Shown here one piece after another: positions 36,741 through 48,596 of a stretch of DNA of 64,000 nt. The notes beneath the pieces are model-generated. The model ran no database searches and was not told the origin of the DNA. It was given only the letters and a program-made list of their open reading frames with translations. Origin of the DNA: Asterias rubens (Eukaryota > Echinodermata > Asteroidea > Forcipulatida > Asteriidae); assembly GCF_902459465.1 (NCBI RefSeq), contig NC_047062.1, forward strand, positions 21,891,919 to 21,955,918. Reading direction: 5' to 3'. Each line of letters opens with the position of its first letter. Within the stretch, counting starts at the first letter, position 1. Both the position numbers and the translations under genes were made by a program.

Positions 36741-38436
36741 TAACCAATCATATACACAACCCTGTCTTTTCAAAGTTTAAAATACCCCGTGTAGATGATG
36801 CCATTTTGTTTGTATTGTACCTTTTTAAACTGACGTAAATAATGTCATCATGGGTAAAGAATAATTATGTGTTTGGTTTGCCCTTAGACCGGTGTGTACT
36901 CAGTACTGTATACCATGTACATCGTGACATTGAATGTTTACAAATATGCCACAGAGCCTGGCATGCTTATTTTATACAACGCTCGATGAAAGAAAACACG
37001 CATCTCACAGGACTCGAAAACACTGAGGATACAGTGCTAAACATAATTTTGTATTATACTTGTAGAAAACAAAACTGATTACAAAATATTGTAAGTGTTG
37101 TATATGTGCAATACAATTGAAATGATATGATATCGAGAAAACGATTCTTCCCTTCCGAGTTTGGGAAATTTTGTAAAGTGTTAGATAATTAAACAGAGAT
37201 ATGACTGAGAAGTGAATGAGTTGGTTTACTACTTTTGCCTGCTATAGCAGCTAAAGGCTTCCATGTAAATAAAATTTACCTTTAGTTTTGGGGGTCATAA
37301 GATCGCGTTTTTAAATTGACCCAAACCTGTTAAGATAGTGGTATTTATTTAAGTAATCTGCAAGGTATTTTTCGGACTTGGTCAGATTTGTCGATTGTTT
37401 TTGTTATCTTATTTGAAGCGCCGGTCAGAGGGGACGCACCACTTGGCGAGTTTTATCTGGGCAGTAGCCCGAAACGTGTACTATTTTAGGACATGTGTAT
37501 AACTACAAATGTTTTTGTTTGGTTTGGGGTAACACCATGAGTATGTCTAGTTGCTTGGTATGTGTTTTTCTTTAGAGAACTTGTCTTGTTATAATATTCT
37601 ACTACCGCGATGTAGATTTTTCGGAATCCTGGAGACTTCTCAGTTGGACAGAACTGTCCTGCTTTTTAAACTAGCGTACTACCTGGGCGGAAAATCGGCC
37701 GGGACTACTGTTTTAGGTTACAGTGAATCGTATTCGAAAACATTTCAAAAACTATTTGAAATACTTTTATAAAGCAGCAAAACACTGAATGAGTCTTTGG
37801 TTTAAGTCTCTGTTTGGAAGGTGCATCCCTACACCCAGCAGCTTGTACCCGCCATCAGGTCATCATTTCGGGCGTTACATCGCTTCAACTCGGCCTTCAC
37901 AAATTGTAAACAAGTGTTAACACGAATTGACTTCAACAAATACAAAGTGATATCACGAGTGTGACTTTACTGCTTTGCTACCCCCTTATGTTCCTGACAC
38001 TCTTCAAACAGGACCTTCTCATCACTTTTATTAGCCCGCTCAAGTATCCCTTTTGTCCAATGCAAGTATTTCTTGTTTGTTTTGTGATGGAAAAAAAATG
38101 TGGCATCCATAAAAATGAGTAGGAAATTACTTCACCGCTTACATGATATCGCAGGTTAGAGGAATATTGACCATCATCACTCTGTCTATAAACGGAAGAA
38201 AAAATGTAAGATTTCACTTGAAGGTCCTGACTTTGGCTGTAAGAATCTAGGCTATACTGACTTTACATCATTTTCCAACTGATATTAGCGCGTGTGAGCG
38301 AAGATTCCAGGAAAAAAAGTCACAGACTTTTTTGGAAATTTTTGGAGAGTCAAAGTGTTTGAAACTGAACGGGATCCTTCACTATTTCAGCGGTTGTATC
38401 TCTGGACGGTCTTTGGTTCACCGTTCGCAAGTCAAG

Positions 38437-41400
38437 ATGAGTTTCCTCGGAATCACACCCGTCATTTGTAACAACTCCTTCGATTCATCCAAGGAAACAT
38501 TTTACGAAGGTAAGATGCTGTTAAGATGCCTCTCTGTTTTACTTTTGTGTAAATGGTTCTCTAAAATGTGGTGTACTTTGGTGAACGTTTTAATGATGTA
38601 CATTACAAATTTCACGTGTTTTCACACGATGAACAAATTGTGAATGGAAGTGTCTCTGTGACAGCTAATAGGCCTAGTGTAAGTATAGTCTGTCCCAATG
38701 AAGCCACTATGGCTCATCAGGCCTGTGTTTACATCCGGTATCTTGGCATTAAACTAACTCCCTAGCTCTCACCGGTGCCCATTTGTAGTCCTGGGTGGAG
38801 AGAAGCAATCATGACAATGTGCTTTACTCAAGGACACAAATGTCAAGATGCATAAGGCCAGGATTCGAACCCACAATCTTTAAATTACAGAACTTAATTC
38901 CACCACCCTAAGCTCCTCGGCCGCTACACCCGTAGAACTAGTGTGATGCCAGAATATACTCGACTGGCTTGGTTTGGCCCACATTTCTATAGAGAATTAT
39001 GATACCAATATTTGTATGAAATTATATTCCTTTGACAGAGTTGGTTCAGAGCCCAATCTATGCCCTGATCACCACCTTCAGCTGTCTGGCCTGTGTATCA
39101 ACAGTCGTCCTTTTCCTCGAGGCTTGTCACTTCACGATTTCCAGGGTACCACGTTCATCAGTTGCCAACCATCGACTCAACACAGTCATAATACTGTCCA
39201 TATTTCCGGTAAAATTAAAACTGCTTTTATCAGTGTTTGTGTGTAAAATAAATAGATTACAACGGACTCGGAGAAACAGATCATGCCTACGTTGAGGGGA
39301 AATGAACTTAGTCACTGTAAACTTGCAAGTCTGAGGAAAGTCTGTGTCATTGTCTGGGTTCGAACCATACTTATTTAATGATGTCATTTGGCCGTTAGTT
39401 TTACATGTTGTAAAATTGCATTGTTGTCACATCCAATTCAGAGCATCTTACTTTGTGTATAACATTTGTTTAAAACAGGTATTTTCTGTGTGTTGTCTGC
39501 CTGCCATTCTCATTCCAGAGGCGTCTACATTCTGCCTGGCCATGGCGGACCTGTAAGTTTCTGACTCATCTTATCATTATTTAATCTAGTAATAGATCCA
39601 ACAGCACCAGTAGCTTGTCAACATATGTGAATGGTGCGAACATACAAATTAACGTAATTTATAGTATATGTAAAAAAAATAGCTTGCAATTCCCAGCTGA
39701 CACAATAGGTCCTAATTTTGCTACAAGGAGCAACATTGCAAAAATTGTGAAAAACATTTCGGGTTCCATTCGGACGAATATTTTTATCATGCATCTTCCT
39801 ATATGGATTCATTATTCACAAATTGTCTCCTATATCTATTGCAGGTATTATTCCTTCACTATGTTCAAGTTCATCGTATTGATAGTGGATTACTACGGGG
39901 GTCACCGTAAGATGTTGGTGAAGCTTGCTGCAGAGAACATCACCTTCCCGCTCAGTGTCCCCATGCTGTGTTGCTTCAGATGTTTCAAACCTGTCCGGCT
40001 TACCAGGTATAGTACACCAAGTGTCCACTTGATTCTACACCCCCCCCCCCCTCCCCCGCCAATCCTCCCCAACACCTCACTGTACCGTCAGCACCGTTTA
40101 GTGTCAGAATAACTGGTCAAGATTAGTGGGGTTCTTGTTCGCCTAATTAATTCACTGTAACCAAAATAGTGTATGCACTCGATTAGCATGAGACCCGACT
40201 TGAACCTAGTCCAACATATGCCATTTTCGAAACCACAGTTTAGGCTTGTTCTTCATCCTTTAAAACTGCTTTAAAAACTCATCTGTTTGATGTCAATGTT
40301 GACCAGTGATATTCAACATAAACCCTACATAATTTGTATCCCTTTCTTTTGAACTGCTTTTTGGTGTCATGAGTGAGCGCCAAAGTGCCATTTTTCGGCG
40401 GATACCGGCACTTTGGACATACGACTACAACAACTACATGAACTGGTATAATGATTCCATTCTGTTGATTATTTTCTGTTGTTCCTAAACAAAGTTTATT
40501 CTTGGTATTTTGGAGATTTCGTTTTTAATTTTGCTTACCAGAAAGAGCTTCATGTGGTTGAAAGTGGGAGTGCTGCAAATAGCGATTCTGAAGCCTCTGT
40601 TGACTTTTACTCAAGCTATCATGGGCTACGCTAATCTGGTAAGAATGTTCAACTCCTTTTTATTCTCACACTCTTCTTGACAATCTTCTTTCGGGTCCGG
40701 CTAAGTTTTCTTCAACTACGTCTAGATGCGTAAAACAAAACTTCAGGCCTGAAGTCTTGCAGTATTAATTGTGTGAGAAATTACCTCTTTCTGGAAAACT
40801 ACGTTACTTCAGAGGGAGCCGTTTTTCAGAATGTTTGATAATATCGACAGCTCTCCATTGCTTGTTACTCAATAGGTCTTTAATGCTAACAATTATTTTG
40901 AGTAATTACCAAGAGTGTCCAGTGCCTTTAAGGAGGAAAAACAAATAATCAAAGGCATGCTTCCTATGTGACAAAATACAGGGTCATGTACTGCAGAGTC
41001 TCTTCATTGTGGACATCGTGACCGTAGTCACCACACTGACGGCGGTCACCGCAATGAACATGATGGGTGCCAACTCCAGCATGGGCGAACTGAAGGAGAA
41101 ATACTGCCTGGACGTCAAGTCGGCTATGATGAGCTCGGCCCTGATGATGGTCAGCCTACAGAAGTCTATCATCGGCATCGGCACGCTGTTCAGACCGCTC
41201 GGCTGCATCGTGCCCTTCTCGACACAACTCGTGGGCAATCGTAAGTTGAGATTTTGTCTCCTTGTGACAACTACAGCAAGCTAGTCGAAACATTGATATC
41301 AATTAAAATCTTTTCACTTTTCATGTCACCGGTCTGCACTCTTCCACGCTTAAACATTTAAACACAGGCTGTCATTTATTTAATTATTGAAAAAAGATTT

Positions 41401-41933
41401 TTGGAACCTTATAAAGACCTTCGACGAACTTTTCAATTCAATTCAATTATTTTGTTGGTGTGTGTGTCTTTTTACAGCGGAAAGGCCTATAATATTATCA
41501 AGTTTGAATATCAACAAAATGCCAATACATGTAAAAGGAAACGATTAAAGCAAAATGGTTATATTATTTTTGCATAGGCCTCAATTAGAGATAAATTACA
41601 ATCACATTCGAGGACTCTCCAGGAAGACTACATTTTGGTGTCTTTTCCCTCAATTTTATTATAGGCCTAAATGAGAACATGATGATGATTTTTTGTGTCA
41701 GAAGACAGAAACAAATGTTGTTTTCTTATATCTTTGCATTCTTCTCAGAGTGGCAGGCTGTAGTCCTACTGGTCGAATCCACAATAATGACCATCCCAAC
41801 ACTCAGATACTATCGGACAGCAGACTGTAACGTGGTGGGCGTTCCCCCGCCTCTAGAGGAAGACGAAGAATTAGAGCCCAGGACGGGAGTTGGCAAGATG
41901 AGGAAATGGGTGCGCCGGCACACACTCATGTAG
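38437..41933 (+). CDS. SLC51A: Organic solute transporter alpha-like, copy 1 (339 aa)
   Basis: OST-alpha pairs with OST-beta to carry bile acids, steroids and conjugates by facilitated diffusion. Exons: 38437-38509, 39039-39208, 39479-39552, 39845-40006, 40542-40638, 40982-41240 and 41749-41933. All junctions keep phase, giving 339 aa (human 340). Several hydrophobic segments are visible (YALITTFSCLACVSTVVLFL in exon 2, FSVCCLPAILI in exon 3, MFKFIVLIV in exon 4, and exons 5-7), as expected for a seven-pass protein. A cysteine cluster CCFRCF before VRLTRK matches the cysteine-rich loop of vertebrate OST-alpha. The extracellular N-terminus has NNS, a possible N-glycosylation site. The C-terminus is acidic, then basic (EEDEELEPR, KWVRRHTLM). 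Start choice: the ATG at 38437 aligns with that of copy 2. TMEM184-type relatives are a less likely alternative. A possible poly(A) signal is at 42535-42540. Confidence 0.88.
38790..38935 (-). mobile_element. tRNA-derived SINE fragment
   Basis: On the minus strand GATTGTGGGTTCGAATCCTG is a box B-like element. The neighbouring ACTCAAGGACACAAATGTCA recurs in other SINE copies, for instance near 50950. It lies in intron 1 of OST-alpha copy 1. Confidence 0.55.
40230..40445 (+). mobile_element. LINE 3' fragment
   Basis: A short frame, SSSFKTALKTHLFDV, is the extreme C-terminus typical of non-LTR reverse transcriptases. It is followed by GAGCGCCAAAGTGCC...GCGGATACCGGCACTTTGG. It lies in intron 4 of OST-alpha copy 1. 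Confidence 0.6.
40765..40927. mobile_element. TTAA-type MITE family C, partial
   Basis: GAGAAATTACCTCTTTCTGG through GGGAGCCGTTTTTCAG to AGTGTCCAGTGCCT, then TTAA at 40928-40931. It lies in intron 5 of OST-alpha copy 1, about 50 bases before exon 6. Confidence 0.7.
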
Positions 41934-42577
41934 TGATAATAATATACCGTTGTAATCAATTGCGAGTCACTGAATCAAATATGTTTCAAGTTTGTACATT
42001 AAAAATAGGCCCATATAGGCCATATCACGCAAGGCTCTTTACGGGCTATCAGTTCCAGGCAATCTCAACGCAGGAAGAAAGGGCATTCATATTTCAATGT
42101 TCAACTATTTTTCTTGTAGATCGCAAGACAATGTTAGAAAAATTAGCATGCAGGTGTTTGCCTTTAAGTTGCCGGTAAAACTTGCATCGTGCGACAAGGC
42201 CATACAGGTGAACGCAATCAAACGGTTTTTAAGGACGCAATTGAACGGAATTTTTAAAAGCTCAGTTACTCACAACTATACAACTTCATCAAACGAATCA
42301 ATGTACATCTACAATTTTAGACATTTCGTCATAGTAGCGTCTTTTAGTGTAAACTGTGTGGGTTGTTAACTTTTCATAATTAACGAGTTTGTACCTTTGC
42401 CAGTTGTCACCATGTACATGTAAGCTTTATATTTACATGATATGTACCTTATCTCTTGATTTTCTTTTATAAAAGGCAGGTCAAGTTTGTCTTGCTTGAT
42501 CGTTTCTTATTGTGGCTAAAAACAATTAGACGAAAATAAACCAACATCATCATAGAGCGTGTGATGATTTATTTGGT

Positions 42578-42640
<63 letters not shown>

Positions 42641-43819
42641 TCTATTTTATTTTATATGTGATGGGGGGGGGGGTATGGGGATCCCATTGCCACATATCGG
42701 ACTGCCCAAAATCTGACGAAACAATGAAAATCTTGCACTTTCTGACACCAAATAACACAACTTAGGTACATGTACTACCGACTTTGTTTAGAATGATTGG
42801 GCTCAAGTCGATTAAAGTGTCGACAAAATCGTCTTCTTCTTTTCTAGGTCAGTGAGCAAAGGTCAAGTGAGACAAGTGATAAATGTTGTTAGGGACACTT
42901 CTTTCCAGTCAGGGTCATTGTACTTCTTGTGGTGCATTTTCTCTTGAACCTTATTATCAAAAAATGTGGTGTACATGTATATTGTACCCAGATTGAAGTC
43001 CTAGTCTCCAAATGGGGATATTAAAGGGGCACTTACGATTGGGATATCTTTGGCTTGAAAGGATACCTCCATATCCAAGTGTTGGGTAGGTTTGGGGAGA
43101 TTTTTGTTGAAACAGTAGTTGTTTCGATTGCAATAAACGACGATCTCACAGAAGCGCGTAAAGTCAAATTGCATTGAGGCATGATTCGAACCGGGGTCCA
43201 CAGAGGTGAGAGGCAGTGAATGAAACCACTGATGAGCCATTCTCATTGCACGACACTGTTATTTTGCCAGCAGGCTGTGTTGAATGTACTTTTTATGTTG
43301 TACGACAAGAGCCAGGTAAAACGATTACAAGTTAAGGGCAGCCAAAACAGGGTCAACAATACCGATAGCTCACTGCAACAACGTACCGTTTTATAGGCGA
43401 AGGTTTACAGGAACAGAGTGCATTAAAAAAAATACCAGTGTGATGTTTCAGTGATAACAAACAGCAATTATGCCACCTTATTAATATGATTAGTATTAGA
43501 GGTGACTGGGTACCATACTTAAGACCCCAAAAAACTGATAGCACTATTCACTACAACCCAGTAATACGAAGTCCACACGATAGCAAGCATTTCAACTTTT
43601 GCATTCCACTCAAAATAGAATTTTCTGTCCTCGTTGACAAAGTCGTGGGTTTTGCTGCTCATTGTCATCGTCTGGTCCGTTAATGAAACCTACAAATAAT
43701 ATTTGATGGAAGAAATCACTTTCCAGGGAGGATTGTAAAATTGACTGTTGTCGAGGGAGATATTTTTCTTCAGCCGTGACTTTTTTGGAACTGTGAAAGA
43801 AAAAAAAAATCATCGCAGG
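41934..43819. other. Region between the two OST-alpha copies
   Basis: It holds the copy 1 3'UTR with AATAAA at 42535-42540, a second copy of the CACACAAGGC-type element (about 42010-42220), a (TTTA)n microsatellite (42558-42655), a poly-G run, and a SINE box B on the minus strand (GGTTCGAATC near 43190). No coding exon is supported. Confidence 0.65.
42558..42655. repeat. (TTTA)n microsatellite
   Basis: About 80 bases of TTTA/ATTT, nearly perfect, 3' of OST-alpha copy 1. Confidence 0.95.
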
Positions 43820-46800
43820 ATGGGGGCTATGCTTGGGATTCAGCCCGTGGATTGTACACAAAATGGAACGATAGACTGGAATAAAGGATCACTTACAACT
43901 GGTAAGTTAAAAATGGCAGTCGGGTAAAAGTTCTGTAGACAATTTAACTTAGGCCTACTCTTCCCTTGCAAAGTTCAGTAACATCTGAAATGGTTTATAC
44001 ACCTTCTGTATTTACTTAAAGCTAGTTGTGGTTTGTATACGAAAGGTGACCTAAGACGGAGCTCAGAGAAAGTGATGCTTTATAGGAAAATGCTATTATT
44101 CTGAGAGGTTGGAATACTGTTACTCGCATGATATCCTTTAATGTATACAGTCCACACAAAAATAAGTTTTGGTAATGTCAACGGGTAGGTAAATAATCTG
44201 TACACTCTTACAATCGTACCTGCTTTCTCATGTATGTAGGCCTATACGAGACTAGAAGTTACTTTAGAGTTTCATAGTGTCATCATCTGTTTTAGTTCAT
44301 GTTTTGTATTTATTCTAAGTTGTTTTAAATAGTTTTCTTTATAGGGATTAACAATGACAAGATCACGGGTTGGAGTTCAACTAACATTTACAGTAAAACT
44401 ATACTAGGAGTAAAATCCACTTTCACAAGTACCACCCCCCCCCTCCTCAACTTTGAAGTACGGCACTTTTCTAAAATGCCCCTCTTGTTCCCACCTTTTT
44501 CAGAACTAGCCAAGTTTCCAATCTTCACCTTGGTATTTGTCTATTCCTCGATTGCTGCTATCGTCATCCTGTTTTTCTTCTTCGAGGCAGCGCTCTTCAC
44601 AGCGACGAGGGTACCTCGGTCCTCGGTGGCCAACCATCGGATCAATACCGTCATCATGCTGTCTATATACCCCGTAAGTACTCGCCGCAGTATAAGGAGG
44701 TATTCGTATACGGAAGCACATTGCCGTCACCTAATTATATCGTGTACGTACACAATAACTATACGTGTACGTACACGATAATCGAAACTTATCGTGTACT
44801 TGTACGTACTGTACGTTTATGTCTATATTCCCAGTGAGTCTCACCGCAGTAAAAGATGTGAGTTCGTACGGAACGTATTGCCGCCACATGAATGAAGAAA
44901 AAAACTCCCATACCGTGTACGTACACGATAACTTATCGTAAACTCACACGATTAAAGTCCTTTAGCGTACGTACACGATAACTAATCATGATGATAAGTC
45001 CAAACATGTTGAGTTCTTATTAGGGCCTATTGATTTCAAATTCCGGATATAAGTATAATATTTGAGACATACGAAATATTCAGAATCTTGTGATTATTCC
45101 TGTGCTCTAACATATTTGTTTGTATTTATATATTACTTTCAGTCATTTATCATTTGGTCTTTCCCTGCCGTCCTTATTCCTTCTGCTGCTCAATTTTGTA
45201 TGCTTCTCGCAGACCTGTGAGTATTGAACCAAACGTTAAAGGCAGTGGACACTATTGGTAATTACTCAAAATAATTATTAGCACGAAACCTTACTTGGTA
45301 ACGAGTAATGGGGGAGGTTGGTAGTATAAAACATCGTGAGAAACCGCTCCCTCTGAAGTGGAGTAGTTTTCGAGAAAGAAGTAATTTTCCACGAATTTAA
45401 TTTGGAGACCTCAAGTTTAGAACTTGAGGTCTCGAAATCAACCATCTAAACGCACACAACTTCGTAAGATAAGGGTGTTTTGCAATTGAGCTCAAATTGT
45501 CACAGGTTTGTTATTTCTACATATGTTGAGATACACCAAGTGAGAAGACTGGTCTTTGACAATTACCAATAGTGTCCACTGTCTTTAACCCTTGCACTTT
45601 CTTCTTAGCTAGATGAAGGTCTTTTACAAAATTGTAACCCCTGTTCCTAATGGCAATTCCTACAACTCTCTTAACTCCCTTGGAAGCATACAACCCCAAG
45701 TTTAGGGTGCGTTTTGGCGGTCGTAACCAACAACTGTTTCGATTGAATTAGCCATTGGTTATCACTGTCCAATGACCGAAATAGTTATTGGTCAAATTGG
45801 TCAACTGCCAAAACGCACCCCTTGATGAAACTTATTAATCAAACACAATAATGGCTCATCCCTATTGCCTTCCCATTTATAAAATGTTTGAGAGAAGCAA
45901 TTATGGTTAAGTAAATTGCCCAGGATCGCTATAGTGACGTGAACGGGTATATAAGCCCCAGTCTGATGATTCGGCCGTCAGAACTCGAGTCCAGTGCACC
46001 AGACTAGGACTACTTGCCCACGATACACACACAAATACGTTGTTACGTCTAACCCCTAACCTTCTTTTTGCTATTTTTCAGATATTACTCGTTTGTCATG
46101 TTCAAGTTTGTGGTGTTGCAAGTGGACTACTACGGAGGGCACCGTAAAATGATGGCCCGCCTCGCCGCAAGCAAGGTTATGTTTAATATCAACAGTCCCG
46201 TGCTGTGCTGTTTGTGCTGCTTCAAGCCAGTCCGTCTAACTAAGTACGTCCACTCAATTATGAACCCCTGTTCTGATGACGTCATGAGTTGTTTACTACA
46301 TTACTTAAAGGGAACATATTGCCCAGATCTTTGTGTTGTAAACAATTCGATTGTTTTCGTCCCCTATAGTGTTGATATGCCTTCTGTTTCTCATTGCCCC
46401 GAAAAATACTCTTTATTTTTAACCAGGAGCTCAAAAATATACAAAAGCAATTTCATGAAACCATACCAATTTGTTGACCTTATTTGTTGACCTAATGCAA
46501 TTGACTTCTGACGTCAGTGCCATCGTTTGTTAGAAATTCTATTCGTGTGTTTTTGATCACTGGTTTTTTAATTGTCTTTATAGGAATAGTTTCTTCGTGA
46601 TTAAGTTTCTGGTTCTACAGATTGCAATCCTCAAACCCATCCTGACTTTCTTCCAAGCTATTGCTAGCTTTGCAGGATTGGTATGTATTAATCTTTATTA
46701 ACTAACGTTACCACTTTTACACTACGGTAAATTTCTGGAGGGTTCCATTCTTACTTCGATGTGGGACAATAACTAGAGGGCCTTAACAAAACCACGACTC

Positions 46801-48082
46801 CGGCTTGGGGGCAGCCGGCAATTTGAAACCCCCTATCAGGAATGTGCAGGTTTTCATAAACTGTAACGGAGCCCAAACTCATGGAGGAATCATGCTAAAC
46901 CCAACAAGCCGGGTTTTCAAAAATGCTTAGGCGATATTACAGAGTTTTGCTCGTTCTGAAGCCCATTACGACTTCTTATTTCGTACAGGAAGTCACCATT
47001 GTAAAACGATCGAGCTATTATTGAGGCTAATTGATGACCGTGTCACCCTTTGAATTTCTACTGCAGAATTTGGTGGGTACCGGTGGACTCGTCCTTCAGG
47101 TCGTAACAGTCCTATCCACCCTGACGGCAGCTACCGGTATCAACATGATAACGAAGGCAACGAGCAGCACCGACCTGGAGAAGTACGACTTGAAGGGGAA
47201 GGCGGCCATGATGACCGCTGCACTGATGATGATTGGCCTGCAGAGCGCAATCATCAACGTCGTCACCGTGTTCAGACCGCTCGGATGCACTGTGCCATTC
47301 CCTTCCTCTGTCATCAGTTCCCGTAAGTTAAGTTTTCCTGAAGAGTTACTGTTTGATGTACCCCAGAGTGGCGTGTCGTGTTGTCAGCAGCAGAGTGTGG
47401 GTCCGAATCCCGGTCATGACACTTGTATTACTTGCGCCCCGGGTAAAGGGTTGGGAACGTAATGCATTCTGCTCTCCAAGCCAGGCTCGGAGAAGGTTCC
47501 TATAGTGGACGATACCTATGCCTACACATACGGACTGTGAAGGGGATAACCCTGTTTCAGCCCTGTTTCAGATAGGTGGCTGGCAACGTGCCGCTGGTGA
47601 ATGTGCAGTGCAGCCCTCACCTTGAAGTGGCAGTCAGTGGCCTTGGTGTTGTTAGGCGATCTCTCATAAGATAAACAAAAACAAAGTAGACCTCTCCTGA
47701 AAACGAAAAGAGTATACTGTTCGAAACGTTGAGACCACACCGGCTCTTTTCAGAGCCAACACTCCCTCAACAGAGGTTTAAATATGGTAGTCACCCGCAA
47801 GTTTACTATTTGTTTGTAATTTCTTTCTATTTATTCACAACATGCAAAGCTTCATAGCACTTAGTAGATCTCAACCTTTGTAACCTTCATTTCTCGACAG
47901 AGTGGCAGGCATTTCTCCTCATTCTGGAGTCAACTCTCATGATGATACCGATGCTTCGGTATTACCGGACAGCGGACGGTAACGTTGTAGGTGTTCCCCC
48001 GCCCATCGAAGACGAAGAGGAGGAGGCAACATCGGGTCTGGGTAAAATGAGGCAATGGGTGCGCCGACACACGCTCATGTAG
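43820..48082 (+). CDS. SLC51A: Organic solute transporter alpha-like, copy 2 (340 aa)
   Basis: This is a tandem paralogue of the preceding gene. Exons: 43820-43901, 44504-44673, 45143-45216, 46082-46243, 46584-46680, 47067-47322 and 47901-48082. Exons 2-5 have exactly the same lengths as in copy 1 (170, 74, 162 and 97), and the phases are identical. The N-terminus MGAMLGIQPVDCTQNGT aligns with MSFLGITPVICNNS; NGT is a possible glycosylation site. The RVPRSSVANHR loop, VDYYGGHRKM, the cysteine cluster CCLCCF, the VTVFRPLGC segment and the RRHTLM end are shared. Divergence between the two proteins is substantial, so the duplication is not recent. Both copies look intact. The 3' end of exon 2 is partly duplicated in the following intron. 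No OST-beta gene is in the window. Confidence 0.88.
44661..44980. repeat. Duplication of the exon 2/intron 2 junction with CGTGTACGTACACG palindromes
   Basis: GTCTATATACCCC|GTAAGT...CGCCGCAGTA (44661 on) recurs 160 bases later as GTCTATATTCCCAGTGAGT...CACCGCAGTA (44821 on). Both halves run into the palindrome CGTGTACGTACACG or near copies (44740, 44764, 44913, 44966) followed by ATAACT. Confidence 0.8.
45240..45584. mobile_element. TTAA-type MITE family C, complete (345 bp)
   Basis: It is flanked by TTAA at 45236-45239 and 45585-45588. The ends are AGGCAGTGGACACTATTGG and CCAATAGTGTCCACTGTCT. The centre has inverted GAGACCTCAAGT/ACTTGAGGTCTC. It starts about 23 bases after exon 3 of OST-alpha copy 2. 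Confidence 0.88.
45703..45830. mobile_element. Hairpin element with GGGTGCGTTTTGGC ends
   Basis: GGGTGCGTTTTGGCGG at the left and GCCAAAACGCACCCC at the right are inverted. The interior carries AATTAGCCATTGGTTA and CCAATGACC. It is related to the copies at 16337-16560. Confidence 0.7.
45840..46025 (-). mobile_element. tRNA-derived SINE fragment
   Basis: On the minus strand the head carries GGACTCGAGTTCTGAC, a box B-like element. The body TTAAGTAAATTGCCCAGGAT is found in weaker form in other copies. Confidence 0.45.
47380..47660 (+). mobile_element. tRNA-derived SINE fragment
   Basis: GTGGGTCCGAATCCCGGTCA is a box B-like element on the + strand, followed by a GGCAGTCAGTGGCCTTGG-containing body. 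It lies in intron 6 of OST-alpha copy 2. Confidence 0.5.
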
Positions 48083-48260
48083 ACAGACGTTTTCGGTTGA
48101 ATCCCTGCTTTGACGTCACATTAAAGGCTATACATGGTCTGCCATTTTCTAGTCAAACGATCGGGTATAATCTTGAGCATGTCCTTCTGGAGCACAGTCT
48201 AAAATGCATACTACACACAGTACATGCAAAACACACTGACTCTCCCAAAACAACACAACC

Positions 48261-48476
48261 AGGGCCCAATTTCATGGCTCTGCTTACCGTAAGCAAAAGG
48301 ATCGGCGATTACAGAAGCAGTGAATGTTGTGCTTACGTCAAGCGTATTTCACGGGTTAGAGGGAAATTTCGGCTTGTGGCATTCTACGCAGAATTCGGCG
48401 CTTGCACGTAAGCGGAGAATGTTGATCGTAAGCGCAGAATTCGGCGGTAAGCAGAGCCATGAAATTAGGCCCAGGT
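48261..48476. mobile_element. Family D hairpin MITE
   Basis: GGGCCCAATTTCATGGCTCT at the left is mirrored by AGAGCCATGAAATTAGGCCC at the right. Internal CTTACCGTAAGC-type pairs resemble the copy at 21.3 kb. Confidence 0.8.
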
Positions 48477-48478
48477 TA

Positions 48479-48596
48479 TTTGGTGCCGATGACGTCATTA
48501 GGGTTGGGTCTAATTAGGAGATTTTTTTGCACTTGACCTCTCAACAAACAATCTCCTAATTAACCCAACAACCCAACTGACGTCATCAGCACCAAA
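48479..48596. mobile_element. Hairpin MITE with a CRE in each end
   Basis: Inverted ends TTTGGTGCCGATGACGTCA and TGACGTCATCAGCACCAAA each contain the palindromic CREB/ATF site TGACGTCA (48490-48497 and 48578-48585). AATTAGGAGATT and AATCTCCTAATT continue the pairing inward. Confidence 0.85.

Larger units (their letters stand above)
34780..38436. other. Intergenic region TTC7 to OST-alpha copy 1
   Basis: No gene is supported here. The region holds the TTC7 poly(A) signals, a dispersed repeat at 34995-35115 shared with 16130-16250, a poly-G run at about 35349-35367, a family D arm (35530-35627), a family C element (35640-35911), a large palindrome-centred repeat (36155-36740) and SINE-like debris near 36870-37030. 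The last few hundred bases should hold the OST-alpha promoter, but I see no diagnostic motif. Confidence 0.65.
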
